Assembly (NCBI RefSeq): GCF_002159945.1
Contig: NZ_NFJQ01000001.1
Coordinates: 1-64,000, forward strand
From: Cloacibacillus sp. An23
GTDB taxonomy: Bacteria; Synergistota; Synergistia; Synergistales; Synergistaceae
DNA length: 64,000 bases
Reading direction: 5' to 3'
This document shows positions 42,934 through 50,777 of the stretch, one piece after another; the stretch's first letter is position 1, and each line of letters opens with the position of its first letter. The position numbers and the translations under genes were made by a program. A model generated the notes under the pieces. That model did no database searches. It saw only the letters and a list, made by a program, of their open reading frames with translations, and was not told the origin of the DNA.

Positions 42934-43590
42934 TTATATCTGGTCTGCATCGGGCAGGACGTTCTTCTTGACCTTCTGCGGCTTCGCCTGCGCGGGCTGC
43001 GCCGGAGCATCGGACTGATCGCCCGCCGGCTTCTGCAGCTTCTTCTGCGCCTGCTTCTTCGTCTGCGCGTCCGCGGCCGGAGCTATCATGATGCGCATAT
43101 AAGCGCCTTCCATGCGCGGCTCCATCTCGATCTTGCCGTAGTCGGAGACGGCCTCAAGCACCTTGTTCAGCACGTCGCGCCCCCTGTCGAGGAAGGCCAT
43201 CTCACGCCCGCGGAAGAAAATCGAGACCTTGACTCTGTGCCCGTCCTGCAGGAAGGCCTTGATCGCCTTCACCTTGAACTCGTAGTCGTGCAGGTCTATC
43301 TTCGGACGCATCTTGATTTCCTTGACGACCTGGTTCTTCTGCTTCTTGCGGGCGTCCTTGTCGCGCTTCTGCTGCTGGAAACGGTACTTGCCGTAATTCA
43401 TAATGCGGCATACCGGCGGCTTCGCCTGCGGCGCGACCTCGACGAGGTCGAGCTCGGCGGCCTCGGCCAATTTCAGAGCTTCCTGGATGCTGACTACTCC
43501 GCGCTTCGCGTTCATCTCGTCGATGAGAAGCACCTCGGGAGACCGGATCTCCGAATTTACGCGCGGTTCGTCGTCTTTCGTGTTTGCTAT
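42934..43590 (-). CDS. infC: Translation initiation factor IF-3, AUA start
   Basis: A 218-residue factor that keeps ribosomal subunits apart and checks the start codon. The N domain carries RVNSEIRSPEVLLIDE and GVVSIQEAL, the C domain KIDLHDYEFKVKAIKAFL and VSIFFRGREM. A C-terminal extension of about 35 residues (rich in Gln, Lys, Pro, Ala) is unusual. No ATG, GTG or TTG stands at the expected place. GGGAGGTG lies seven bases before an ATA (43590-43588) in frame with the conserved start, so the gene probably begins at AUA. Rare start codons in infC allow IF-3 to limit its own synthesis. Confidence 0.9.
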   Translation of the reverse strand: MANTKDDEPRVNSEIRSPEVLLIDEMNAKRGVVSIQEALKLAEAAELDLVEVAPQAKPPVCRIMNYGKYRFQQQKRDKDARKKQKNQVVKEIKMRPKIDLHDYEFKVKAIKAFLQDGHRVKVSIFFRGREMAFLDRGRDVLNKVLEAVSDYGKIEMEPRMEGAYMRIMIAPAADAQTKKQAQKKLQKPAGDQSDAPAQPAQAKPQKVKKNVLPDADQI

Positions 43591-43620
43591 GGCATTACAC
43601 CTCCCGTTAAAATTCCTTAC

Positions 43621-43686
43621 AATAAAAAGGCCCGGGCGCATAAGAATGCACTCGGGCCTGAATCTTCTCATCAGGGCGGGCCCGGC
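43621..43686 (-). promoter_or_regulatory. Attenuator in the infC leader
   Basis: A 14-base stem (43628-43641 / 43646-43659) with loop TCTT and a T run (43623-43628) forms a strong terminator about 30 bases before infC. An upstream segment CGGGCC (43679-43684 on the complement) can pair with the terminator's GGCCCG arm to form an alternative hairpin. This is the layout of attenuation control, possibly by L20 as in other infC-rpmI-rplT operons. Confidence 0.65.
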
Positions 43687-43756
43687 AGTAAACTGAACCG
43701 ACGGGCGAGAGGCGCATTCCTCTGCTTGAAACCCATTGACGTTCGCCAACTGGCAA

Positions 43757-43785
43757 ATATTAGCACATTTCGCGCCGCGCCGCAA
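43757..43785 (-). promoter_or_regulatory. Promoter of the infC operon
   Basis: On the minus strand TTGCGG (43780-43785) and TAATAT (43757-43762) stand 17 bases apart. The predicted start lies about 90 bases before the attenuator. Confidence 0.5.
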
Positions 43786-44144
43786 CAACCGGCGAAGCCG
43801 CTGCGGGATTTCATGCGCTTACCCGCCGCCGCTGCGCGCATGACGCGGAGCGCGGCGTCTCAAAAACTCCCATGCGCGCGGAGGACGGCGAATGCCGCGC
43901 GGCTCCGCAGACTCCGAATGAGAGTGCGTGAAAAATGGGAAAGCCGCGGTGTATGCGTATCCTCACGCTGCGTCCGGCGCTGAGGCCGCACGCGCGACGG
44001 CGCGCTTTCGCTTGCCTTTCGCCCCCCCGATATGGCTGTGCGCCGGAAACGGCTCCGGCGCACAGGATGGGGTGGGGTTGGTGAAGAAGTTAGTCTTTTT
44101 GGGAGCGCGGCGCAATGTCCGCCGCGCTTTCGCGAAGCGCCGCT
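43786..44144. other. Intergenic region with hairpins, no gene
   Basis: These 359 bases lie between the infC promoter and the end of the carboxyltransferase gene. I see no convincing reading frame. Two strong hairpins stand after the stop codon of the minus-strand cluster: AGCGCGGCG / CGCCGCGCT (44104-44112, 44120-44128) and the repeat hairpin at 44036. Neither has a T run on the minus strand. Confidence 0.5.
44036..44065. repeat. Repeat hairpin CTGTGCGCCGGA, copy 1
   Basis: A perfect 12-pair stem (44036-44047 / 44054-44065). The sequence CCGGCGCACAGGAT and a looser following stretch recur at 47821. Both copies stand just past the stop codon of a gene of the acyl-CoA cluster. Confidence 0.6.
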
Positions 44145-45686
44145 TTAGAGCGGGACGTTCGCGTGCTTGCGCGCGGGGCGTTCTTTTTTCATGCCCCAGA
44201 ACATGCGCAGCGTCTGTATTATTTTTTTTCTCGACTCCGCGGGCTCTATGACGTCTTCGAATTTGCCGAGCTCGGCCGAGCGGTACGGGTTGAGGAACTC
44301 GTCCTCGTACATTTTTTTATACATCTCGCGCGCGGCGGCGGGATCCGCGGCCTGCTCTATCTCGTTCTTGTAGAGCACCGCGACGGCTGCGTCGGCTCCG
44401 ACGACGGCGCGTTCGCAGGTCGGCCACGCCATTACGAAGTCGGCGTGCATGTCTATGCTGCACATGGCCGGCGTAGCGCCGCCGTAGGATTTTCTTATCG
44501 GCATGATTATTTTGGGCACGGTCGCTTCCGCCCACGCGAAGAGCATTTTCGCGCCGTGGCGTATTATGCCGTCGTGTTCCTGCTGTACGCCGGGGAGGTA
44601 GCCCGGAACGTCCACTATCGAAAGAAGCGGGATGTTGAAGGCGTCGCAGGTGCGGATGAAGCGCGCGGCCTTGCATGAGGCGTTGATGTCGAGGCAGCCG
44701 GCCATGCAGGCGGCCTGGTTCGCGACGACGCCTACCGGCATTCCGCCCATGCGGATGAAGCCTATGATTATGTTGCGCGCGTACATCGGCGATATTTCAA
44801 AGAAGAAGCCGTTGTCGGCTATCTTCGATATGATGCTCTTCATGTCGTAGGATTTGCGTTTGCTCTCTGGGATTATGTCGTTGAGCTCTTCTATTCTGCG
44901 GTTCACGTCGTCGCTGCACGGCACGACGGGCGGAAGCTGCGAGCAGTTGTCCGGGAAGAAGCTGAGAAGGCATTTGATCTGCGATATGCAGTCGTAGTCG
45001 TCTACCGCGACGAGCTGGCAGAGGCCGGACTTCGTGCTGTGCGTCGCCGCTCCGCCGAGAGTTTCAAGGTCTACGACCTCGCCCGTCACCTGCTGTATGA
45101 CTTTCGGGCCCGTTATGAAGGCTTTGCTGGTCTTGTCCACCATTATTACGAAGTCGGTGAGAGCAGGCGAGTAGCAGGCTCCGCCGGCGCAGCTTCCCAT
45201 GATGGCTGATATCTGCGGTATTACGCCGGATGCGTTGACGTTGTTGTAGAAGACTGTGCCGTAGACCGACGCGCCGGGGCCTTCCTGAAGGCGTCCGCCG
45301 CCCGAGTCGTTGAGGCCGATGATTGGGACTCCAGCTTCAAGCGCGAGCTCCTGCATACGCGCGAGCTTGAGGCCGTGCATCTCGCCCATCGAGCCGCCGA
45401 GCACGGTGGCGTCCTGCGAGTATACGAAGGCGCGGCGTCCGTTGATGAGGCCGTGGCCCGTGACGATGCCGTCCGCCGGCGCGTCGACTTTGTCCATGCC
45501 GAAGCGCGTCGCGCGCGGTTTGACGAACATGTTGTATTCGACGAATGTGCCTGGGTCGAAGAGCTGGTCTATCCTCTCGCGCGCGGTGAGCTTGCCCTTG
45601 AGGTGCTGTTTGTTTATTCTTTCCTGCCCGCCCTGGAGCATGATGTGCGCTTTCATATCGAGCATTGTTTGAAGGCTTTTATTCAT
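44145..45686 (-). CDS. Acyl-CoA carboxyltransferase / methylmalonyl-CoA decarboxylase alpha-type subunit
   Basis: A 513-residue protein of the MmdA/PccB carboxyltransferase family: N- and C-terminal crotonase-like halves with LNDSGGGRLQEG, IMGSCAGGACYSPALTDF, and in the second half GFIRMGGMPVGVVANQ, DVPGYLPGVQQEHDGIIRHGAKML. Family members move CO2 between biotin and an acyl-CoA. As part of Na+-pumping decarboxylases they turn methylmalonyl-CoA into propionyl-CoA. No biotin carrier, beta subunit or biotin carboxylase gene is in the window, so partners must be encoded elsewhere. It is the last gene of the cluster; decarboxylation of the mutase product is a natural role. Confidence 0.82.
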   Translation of the reverse strand: MNKSLQTMLDMKAHIMLQGGQERINKQHLKGKLTARERIDQLFDPGTFVEYNMFVKPRATRFGMDKVDAPADGIVTGHGLINGRRAFVYSQDATVLGGSMGEMHGLKLARMQELALEAGVPIIGLNDSGGGRLQEGPGASVYGTVFYNNVNASGVIPQISAIMGSCAGGACYSPALTDFVIMVDKTSKAFITGPKVIQQVTGEVVDLETLGGAATHSTKSGLCQLVAVDDYDCISQIKCLLSFFPDNCSQLPPVVPCSDDVNRRIEELNDIIPESKRKSYDMKSIISKIADNGFFFEISPMYARNIIIGFIRMGGMPVGVVANQAACMAGCLDINASCKAARFIRTCDAFNIPLLSIVDVPGYLPGVQQEHDGIIRHGAKMLFAWAEATVPKIIMPIRKSYGGATPAMCSIDMHADFVMAWPTCERAVVGADAAVAVLYKNEIEQAADPAAAREMYKKMYEDEFLNPYRSAELGKFEDVIEPAESRKKIIQTLRMFWGMKKERPARKHANVPL

Positions 45687-45815
45687 TGTCCACTCTCCCT
45701 ATGGGCGGGACGCGAACCGGAAGAGGTTGCGAGCGCTCCGCGCCGTAAAATTTATAAATCAGCATATAAAATATAAAGACGACGGCCGCCGGAGGGTCCC
45801 CCCGGCAGGCCGGGC

Positions 45816-45845
45816 GCGCGCCGCGAGCAACGGTGCGCGGCGCGC
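45816..45845. other. GC-rich intercistronic stem-loop
   Basis: A perfect ten-pair stem GCGCGCCGCG / CGCGGCGCGC with a ten-base loop between the amidohydrolase and carboxyltransferase genes. It has no T run on the minus strand, so it more likely affects mRNA stability or processing than termination. Confidence 0.5.
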
Positions 45846-45870
45846 AAAATCGTTTCAGCCGGTTTTCAGC

Positions 45871-46863
45871 TTACATTAACCCTTTCCACGGGCTGAGGTC
45901 GAGTCCGCACTGCTCGAAGCGTTCGCCGAGGAAGTTCAGTGCGTTCTTGTACATGACCTTTTCCATGATTCCCGGACGCAGGTCGAGCTCTTCCCACTCT
46001 TTGAGTATTTCGCTGAGTTTGAAGACTCCCCACTCGGAGCCGAAGATGAATTTGTCCTGCAGGCGGCGGTTCATCTCGTAGAGCATGCACTGCGGGAAGT
46101 ACTTGGGCCACATGCCGGAGGTCTCGCGCATGACGTTGGTCTTGTGCATGGCGACGTGGTTGATGACTTCGGGCCACGGCTCTCCGACGTGGAGCGCGAT
46201 TATCTTGAGGCGCGGGAACTCGGCCGCGACTTCATCGACGTCGAGCGGCTGGCAGTAGGTCATGCTGTAGAGGCCGTCGCCGCCGGGCGCGCCGCTGCCC
46301 ATGCCGGTGTATCCGATGTGGAACTGCACCGGGGCGCCGAGCTGCTGGCAGAGGTCCCATAGCGGGAAGAAGCGGCGGTCGTTGACGCGGAATTTCTGCG
46401 TGCACTGCTGGAACTTGAGCCCTATGAGCTTAAGGTCTACGAGCGCGTGCTCCGCGGCGTGAAGGGCCTGCTGTCCCTGCCACGGGTCTACCGAGCCCCA
46501 CGCTCCGAAGAAGGAGTCGGGGAACTGCTGCCAGAGGTTGTAGACGAACTCGTTGCTCGTCGGAGGCTCGCCCATTCCGCTCGTCGCGTCCCACGCGACG
46601 GGCTGCATTTTGACGCCGTGGGTCTTGGCGTCGTTCGCCATTACCTCCGGCCCGGTCTCGTCGAACTCTGCCTTGAGGTCTTCGAGGGTGGCGTTGCCGG
46701 ATTTGCCGCGCCAGTGGGGCTGCGTGTACTTTCTCGATGCGAGCATCGCTTTCATTGCCGGCGGGTATCCTCCGCGGATGAACGGATGCGCGTGTATGTC
46801 TATTATCTGAAATCCTCTTTCGTCAGGGGTTTTCGGGGTTCTGTCTCCCGCTGCGATTGCCAT
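45871..46863 (-). CDS. Amidohydrolase-family (ACMSD-like) metal enzyme
   Basis: A 330-residue TIM-barrel hydrolase of the Amidohydrolase_2 (PF04909) group that includes aminocarboxymuconate-semialdehyde decarboxylase and related non-oxidative decarboxylases and lactone hydrolases. Metal ligands appear as IDIHAHPF (about residues 21-28), a middle His in VQFHIGYTG and IIALHVGEPWPEV, and Asp/Glu late (FIFGSEWG). ACMSD-type enzymes have Asp in the last position; here Glu-Trp follows Ser, so activity is uncertain. It lies between the crotonase and carboxyltransferase genes, suggesting a hydrolysis or decarboxylation step in the same pathway. Confidence 0.75.
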   Translation of the reverse strand: MAIAAGDRTPKTPDERGFQIIDIHAHPFIRGGYPPAMKAMLASRKYTQPHWRGKSGNATLEDLKAEFDETGPEVMANDAKTHGVKMQPVAWDATSGMGEPPTSNEFVYNLWQQFPDSFFGAWGSVDPWQGQQALHAAEHALVDLKLIGLKFQQCTQKFRVNDRRFFPLWDLCQQLGAPVQFHIGYTGMGSGAPGGDGLYSMTYCQPLDVDEVAAEFPRLKIIALHVGEPWPEVINHVAMHKTNVMRETSGMWPKYFPQCMLYEMNRRLQDKFIFGSEWGVFKLSEILKEWEELDLRPGIMEKVMYKNALNFLGERFEQCGLDLSPWKGLM

Positions 46864-46920
46864 TCTATGACTCTCCTTTCAAATCAAAAAACCGGCGCGA
46901 GGCCGATACCGTGTTCTATT

Positions 46921-47706
46921 TTAACGGAACCGCGCGACGTCTGCGTCGCGCTTTTCGGCGAAGGCTTTGCCGCATTCCTTCGCCTCGTCCGTGCCGAAGT
47001 ACATGCCGAGCGCGACGCCGGCCATCGACTGTATGCCCCATATCGAGGCGCTGTCGGCGTTGAAGGACGCCTTGAGCGCGGCGAGGGCCGTCGGGCTGTG
47101 CTTGACGATGGTATCGACCCATTTGTCGGTCTCTTCCATCAGTTTGTCGGGCTCGACGACGGCGTTTACGAGGCCCATCTGCAGGCATTCCTCGGCCGTG
47201 TATTTTTTGCAGAGATACCAGAATTCACGGGCCTTCTTCTCGCCGACTATGCGGGCGAGGTAAGCGCTGCCGTATCCCGCGTCGAAGGTGCCGACTTTCG
47301 GGCCGACCTGTCCGAACTTCGCGGAGGACGAGGCTATCGTGAGGTCGCAGACGACCTGGATCACGTGCCCGCCGCCTATCGCGTAGCCGTTGACCGCCGC
47401 TATGACGGGCTTCGGTATCGTGCGTATCGTGTGCAGGAGCTGCGTGAAAAGGCTCGGCATAGGCAGTTTCTCGATGGGCAGGGCGTCGGCGTCGGTCTCG
47501 GCGGGCGTTCCGCCTATCGTGAAGGCGCGCGTACCGGCCCCGGTCAGTATGACCGCCCCGACCTCCTTGTCCGTCCACGCGCTCTGGAGAGCCGTTATCA
47601 TCTCGTGCAGAGTGCGGTTGGTGAACATGTTCATGCAGTCGGGCCTGTTTATAGTGATTCTCGCCCTGTCGTTATATTTTTCGTACAGTATGTCCTGGAA
47701 TTCCAT
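46921..47706 (-). CDS. MenB/BadI-type crotonase (ring-forming or ring-opening acyl-CoA hydrolase)
   Basis: A 261-residue crotonase. The stretch GYAIGGGHVIQVVCDLTIAS forms the oxyanion hole region. FGQVGPKVGTFDAGYGSAYL and the ARIVGEKKAREFWYLCKKYT block are close to both MenB (dihydroxynaphthoyl-CoA synthase) and BadI (2-ketocyclohexanecarboxyl-CoA hydrolase), with the conserved Asp of FDAGYG. No menaquinone gene is nearby, so a BadI-like hydrolytic ring or C-C bond cleavage of a beta-keto cyclic acyl-CoA is the better guess. It sits between thiolase and amidohydrolase genes in the same run. Confidence 0.78.
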   Translation of the reverse strand: MEFQDILYEKYNDRARITINRPDCMNMFTNRTLHEMITALQSAWTDKEVGAVILTGAGTRAFTIGGTPAETDADALPIEKLPMPSLFTQLLHTIRTIPKPVIAAVNGYAIGGGHVIQVVCDLTIASSSAKFGQVGPKVGTFDAGYGSAYLARIVGEKKAREFWYLCKKYTAEECLQMGLVNAVVEPDKLMEETDKWVDTIVKHSPTALAALKASFNADSASIWGIQSMAGVALGMYFGTDEAKECGKAFAEKRDADVARFR

Positions 47707-47803
47707 AGCTGTGCGGGCCTCCTTCGCTGTAGACGATTCGGTCTCTATTGCTCTCTCCGGCCCCGCTCCGGCTGCGCTGGCCGCGGGGCTGCTCCCTTAT
47801 AAG

Positions 47804-47832
47804 CTGTGCACCGGCGCGAGGCCGGCGCACAG
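47804..47832. repeat. Repeat hairpin CTGTGCACCGGC, copy 2
   Basis: A twelve-position stem (47804-47815 / 47821-47832) with one A-C mismatch and loop GCGAG, resembling the hairpin at 44036, and followed by a similar flank (CAGGATGTGTGG against CAGGATGGGGTG). It stands 24 bases past the thiolase stop codon. Confidence 0.6.
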
Positions 47833-47855
47833 GATGTGTGGAGTGTATGGAGAAG

Positions 47856-49046
47856 TTACACTCTGATTATGAACGCTTCGCTTTCGCCGACTCCGCCGCA
47901 TATCGTGCAGAGTCCGTATCCGCCGCCGCGGCGCTGGAGCTCGTAGGCCATCGTCATGACGAGGCGTCCGCCGGTGGCTCCGGTCGGGTGTCCGATCGCT
48001 ATCGCTCCGCCGTTGATGTTGGTCTTGGCGCGGATGGCTTCGACCTTCGCTGGGTCGCTGTCGCCGAGGTATATCGTCGAGGCGAGCGGCATGACGGCGA
48101 AGGCTTCATTGATTTCGATGACGTCCATCTGGTCGATGGTCATTCCGGCCTTGTCGAGCGCTTTCTTCGCAGCGAAGGCGGGGATGGTCGCGATGTACTT
48201 CGGATGTCCCGAGGCCTGCGCGTGGGAGACTATCGTCGCAAGCGGCTTGATGCCGCGGCGCTTTGCTTCGCTCTCGGCCATGAGGACGAGGGCGCTGGCT
48301 CCGGTGTTGAGTCCCGGGGCGTTGCCCGCGGTGACGGTCGGGCTCTGGTTGACGGTCTTGAGCTTCGCAAGGCCTTCGAGCGTCGTGTCGGGGCGCGGCT
48401 GCTGGTCGTCGGTGATGACTATGTCGCCTTTCTTCGTGTGGACGGTGTAGGGCTTTATCTCATCTTTGAACTTGCCGGCCTTGAAGGCTTCCTGATAGTA
48501 CATCTGGCTGCGGTAGGCCCATTCGTCCTGCATCTCTCTCGAAATGCCGAGTTCGAGCGCGACGTCGCCGGCCTGCTTCGCGCGCGGTTCGCCGGTGTAG
48601 GGGCAGGAGACGATCATGATGTCCTTGAGGACGACGTCGCCCATGCGCTTGCCCCAGCGGAGGTCTTCGAGGAAGTAGGGGACGTTGCTCATGTTCTCGG
48701 AACCGCCGCCGACGGTTATCTTCGCGTCGCCGAGCTCTATGGCGCGCTTCGCCATCGCGATGGCGACCATCGAGGAGCAGCAGGCGCGGTCGACCGTGGT
48801 CGAGTTCGCCTCGGGCGGCATGCCGGAAGCGAGGGATATCTGGCGCGCTATCGAGCGGTTCGCCGTCGGCATGTTGATGCCTATGTAGGTCTCCTCGACG
48901 TCCGCGGGGTCTACCGCGGCGCGCTCCATAGCCTCTTTGACCACGAAGGAGCCGAGGGCTACGGTGTTTTCGTTTTTCATAACTCCGCCGAATTTATCGA
49001 ACGGGGTGCGGACTGCGGATACGATGACTACGTTTTCCATTTTCAA
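47856..49046 (-). CDS. Thiolase (acetyl-CoA C-acyltransferase family)
   Basis: A 396-residue condensing/cleaving thiolase. The nucleophilic cysteine is in VDRACCSSM (about residue 90), slightly unlike the usual NRxCxSG; the second motif is NEAFAVMP; the catalytic His is in AIGHPTGATGG; the last cysteine is in CTICGGVGES where typical thiolases read CxGGGxG. All four catalytic elements are present. It would release acetyl-CoA or another short unit from a beta-ketoacyl-CoA in this pathway. It lies between the CaiB-type transferase and the crotonase. Confidence 0.9.
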   Translation of the reverse strand: MKMENVVIVSAVRTPFDKFGGVMKNENTVALGSFVVKEAMERAAVDPADVEETYIGINMPTANRSIARQISLASGMPPEANSTTVDRACCSSMVAIAMAKRAIELGDAKITVGGGSENMSNVPYFLEDLRWGKRMGDVVLKDIMIVSCPYTGEPRAKQAGDVALELGISREMQDEWAYRSQMYYQEAFKAGKFKDEIKPYTVHTKKGDIVITDDQQPRPDTTLEGLAKLKTVNQSPTVTAGNAPGLNTGASALVLMAESEAKRRGIKPLATIVSHAQASGHPKYIATIPAFAAKKALDKAGMTIDQMDVIEINEAFAVMPLASTIYLGDSDPAKVEAIRAKTNINGGAIAIGHPTGATGGRLVMTMAYELQRRGGGYGLCTICGGVGESEAFIIRV

Positions 49047-49070
49047 TATCCCCTTTTTAAAAAGCTTCGG

Positions 49071-50279
49071 TTATATGGCTTTCTTCTCGTGGAGCTCTTT
49101 TATCTTTTCGTCGCTGTAGCCGATCTTCTTGAGGACTTCGTCCGTGTCGGCGCCGAGGTTCGGGAGCGGCTTGTAGGTCGGCTCGTGCTCTTCCATCTTT
49201 ATCGGGCAGCCGACCATCGATATCTCGCCGATGATCGGGTCGGGAAGAGTGACTATCATCTGGCGCTTCTTGGTGTGTTCGTCGTGCGCCACGTCCTCGG
49301 AGCTCTGCACCGGTCCGCAGGGCAGCCCGTGCGACATGAATATCTCGCAGGCTTCGACCTTCGTCTTGTCGGCGAGCCATTCGTTGATGATGGGACGGAT
49401 GAGCGTTTCCATGTATTTGCCGCGTCCCGGGCCGGACTGTATCTCGGGGTTCTCAAGCAGCTCGAGGTGGTCGATGGCGGTGAGGAATTTCTTCCACATG
49501 GATTCAGTCGGGACGATGATGGCGACGTAGCCGTCCTTGCACTTGAAGGGGCCCCACGGAGCGATTAGCTTGTCCGGGCCTCTCGTTACGACGTTGCCGG
49601 TGAAGGCGTAGACGTTGTGCGAACGCTCGGCGAGCGCGACCATGCAGTCGTACATCGAGACGTCGAAAAATTCGCCTTTGCCGGTGCGGAGCTTGTTGAC
49701 GTAGCCGAGCATCGCGGCGTAAGCGGCGTATACGCCGGTGCCGGAGTCGCCGAGCGCGAAGCCGAGCCAGGTCGGCGGGCCCTGCGGGTCGCTTCCGCAG
49801 GTGTACATGAGGCCGGCCATAGCCTGCGCTATTATGTCGTATGCGAGGCGCTTCGCGTAGGGGCCTTCGTATTTCTTGGAGCGTCCGAAGCCGCTTATCG
49901 CGACGTAGATGAGGCCGGGGTTGACTTCCTTGATTTTGTCATAGGTGAAGCCGAGCTTGTCCATGAGTCCGGGCTTCATGTTTTCTATAACGATGTCGGC
50001 CTCTTTGATGAGGTCCCAGAGGACGGCCTGTCCGTCGGGGGACTGCATGTCTACCGTGATGCTCTTTTTGCCGCGGTTGAAGCGCGCGAAGTATCCGCTC
50101 TGCACTCCGCCGTGGTCGTTTTTGAGCAGCGGCGCCATTTCGCGCGCCGTGTCTCCCATGCCCGGACGCTCGACCTTGAGCACTTCCGCGCCCTGGTCGG
50201 CGAGCATCATGGTGCAGGTCGGGCCTGCGACCTGCTGCTCAAGTCCGAGGACTTTTACTCCGTCAAGTATTCCTTTCAT
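49071..50279 (-). CDS. Class III CoA-transferase (CaiB/BaiF family)
   Basis: A 402-residue family III CoA-transferase: GLEQQVAGPTCTMMLADQGAEVLKVE at the start, NRGKKSITVDM, the catalytic Asp in FALGDSGTGVYAAYA (about residue 180), and the PFKCKDGYVAI segment. Family members move CoA between carboxylates, for example carnitine, bile acids, formate/oxalate or benzylsuccinate with succinyl-CoA as donor. In the same run there is also a class I CoA-transferase and a ligase, so this enzyme may activate a different intermediate or recycle CoA. Substrate cannot be told from sequence. Confidence 0.88.
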   Translation of the reverse strand: MKGILDGVKVLGLEQQVAGPTCTMMLADQGAEVLKVERPGMGDTAREMAPLLKNDHGGVQSGYFARFNRGKKSITVDMQSPDGQAVLWDLIKEADIVIENMKPGLMDKLGFTYDKIKEVNPGLIYVAISGFGRSKKYEGPYAKRLAYDIIAQAMAGLMYTCGSDPQGPPTWLGFALGDSGTGVYAAYAAMLGYVNKLRTGKGEFFDVSMYDCMVALAERSHNVYAFTGNVVTRGPDKLIAPWGPFKCKDGYVAIIVPTESMWKKFLTAIDHLELLENPEIQSGPGRGKYMETLIRPIINEWLADKTKVEACEIFMSHGLPCGPVQSSEDVAHDEHTKKRQMIVTLPDPIIGEISMVGCPIKMEEHEPTYKPLPNLGADTDEVLKKIGYSDEKIKELHEKKAI

Positions 50280-50311
50280 TTGTTTTCCTCCTTTTATAAT
50301 TCTTTATACGA

Positions 50312-50761
50312 CTAGATGTTGGAAGCTTTGTTAGTCATATCCTGCGCGGCGTTTTCAGCGAGCTCTTCGGCCTTCGCCATAGCCACCTGCTCGAAGGTGA
50401 AGTCTACGACTTCGTCGAGCGGCGTGCCGGGGCCGAACACCCCGCTGACGCCTTTTTCCATCAGCGCCGGTATGTCCTGCTGCGGGATTATGCCGCCGAG
50501 GATGAAGACGGTCTTGTCCATGCCTTCCTTGGCCTTCACCTTGTCTATGACCTTCGGCATGAGCGTGTTGTGAGCGCCGGAGAGCAGGCTCACTCCGACT
50601 ACGTCTACGTGCTCCTTCTCCGCTATGTCGGCTATTTCGTCTGGCGTCGCCTGGAGCCCCGTGTAGATGACTTCGGCTCCGGCATCCTTGAATGCGCGCG
50701 CGACGACCTTCGCGCCGCGGTCGTGTCCGTCAAGTCCGGGTTTTGCTATCAAAACTTTCAT
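50312..50761 (-). CDS. B12-binding small subunit of acyl-CoA mutase
   Basis: A 149-residue cobalamin-binding domain protein. It contains the base-off/His-on motif DGHDRG (DxHxxG) at residues 11-16, SLLSGAHNTLMP (SxL region), and LGGIIPQQD with FGPGTPLDEV (GG and GxxT-like region). Methylmalonyl-CoA mutases often carry this domain fused to the catalytic chain; here it is separate, as in isobutyryl-CoA mutase and archaeal or alkylsuccinate-pathway enzymes. It starts 16 bases after the large-subunit stop. Confidence 0.93.
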   Translation of the reverse strand: MKVLIAKPGLDGHDRGAKVVARAFKDAGAEVIYTGLQATPDEIADIAEKEHVDVVGVSLLSGAHNTLMPKVIDKVKAKEGMDKTVFILGGIIPQQDIPALMEKGVSGVFGPGTPLDEVVDFTFEQVAMAKAEELAENAAQDMTNKASNI

Positions 50762-50777
50762 AATGACGGTTCCTCCT

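Noticed and set aside
44145-45686. Calling this gene a complete sodium-pumping methylmalonyl-CoA decarboxylase
   Set aside because: Only the carboxyltransferase subunit is present; no membrane beta subunit or biotin carrier is in the window.
46921-47706. Calling this gene menB of menaquinone synthesis
   Set aside because: The sequence also fits BadI, and no other men gene is nearby while several acyl-CoA degradation genes are. I kept the wider call.
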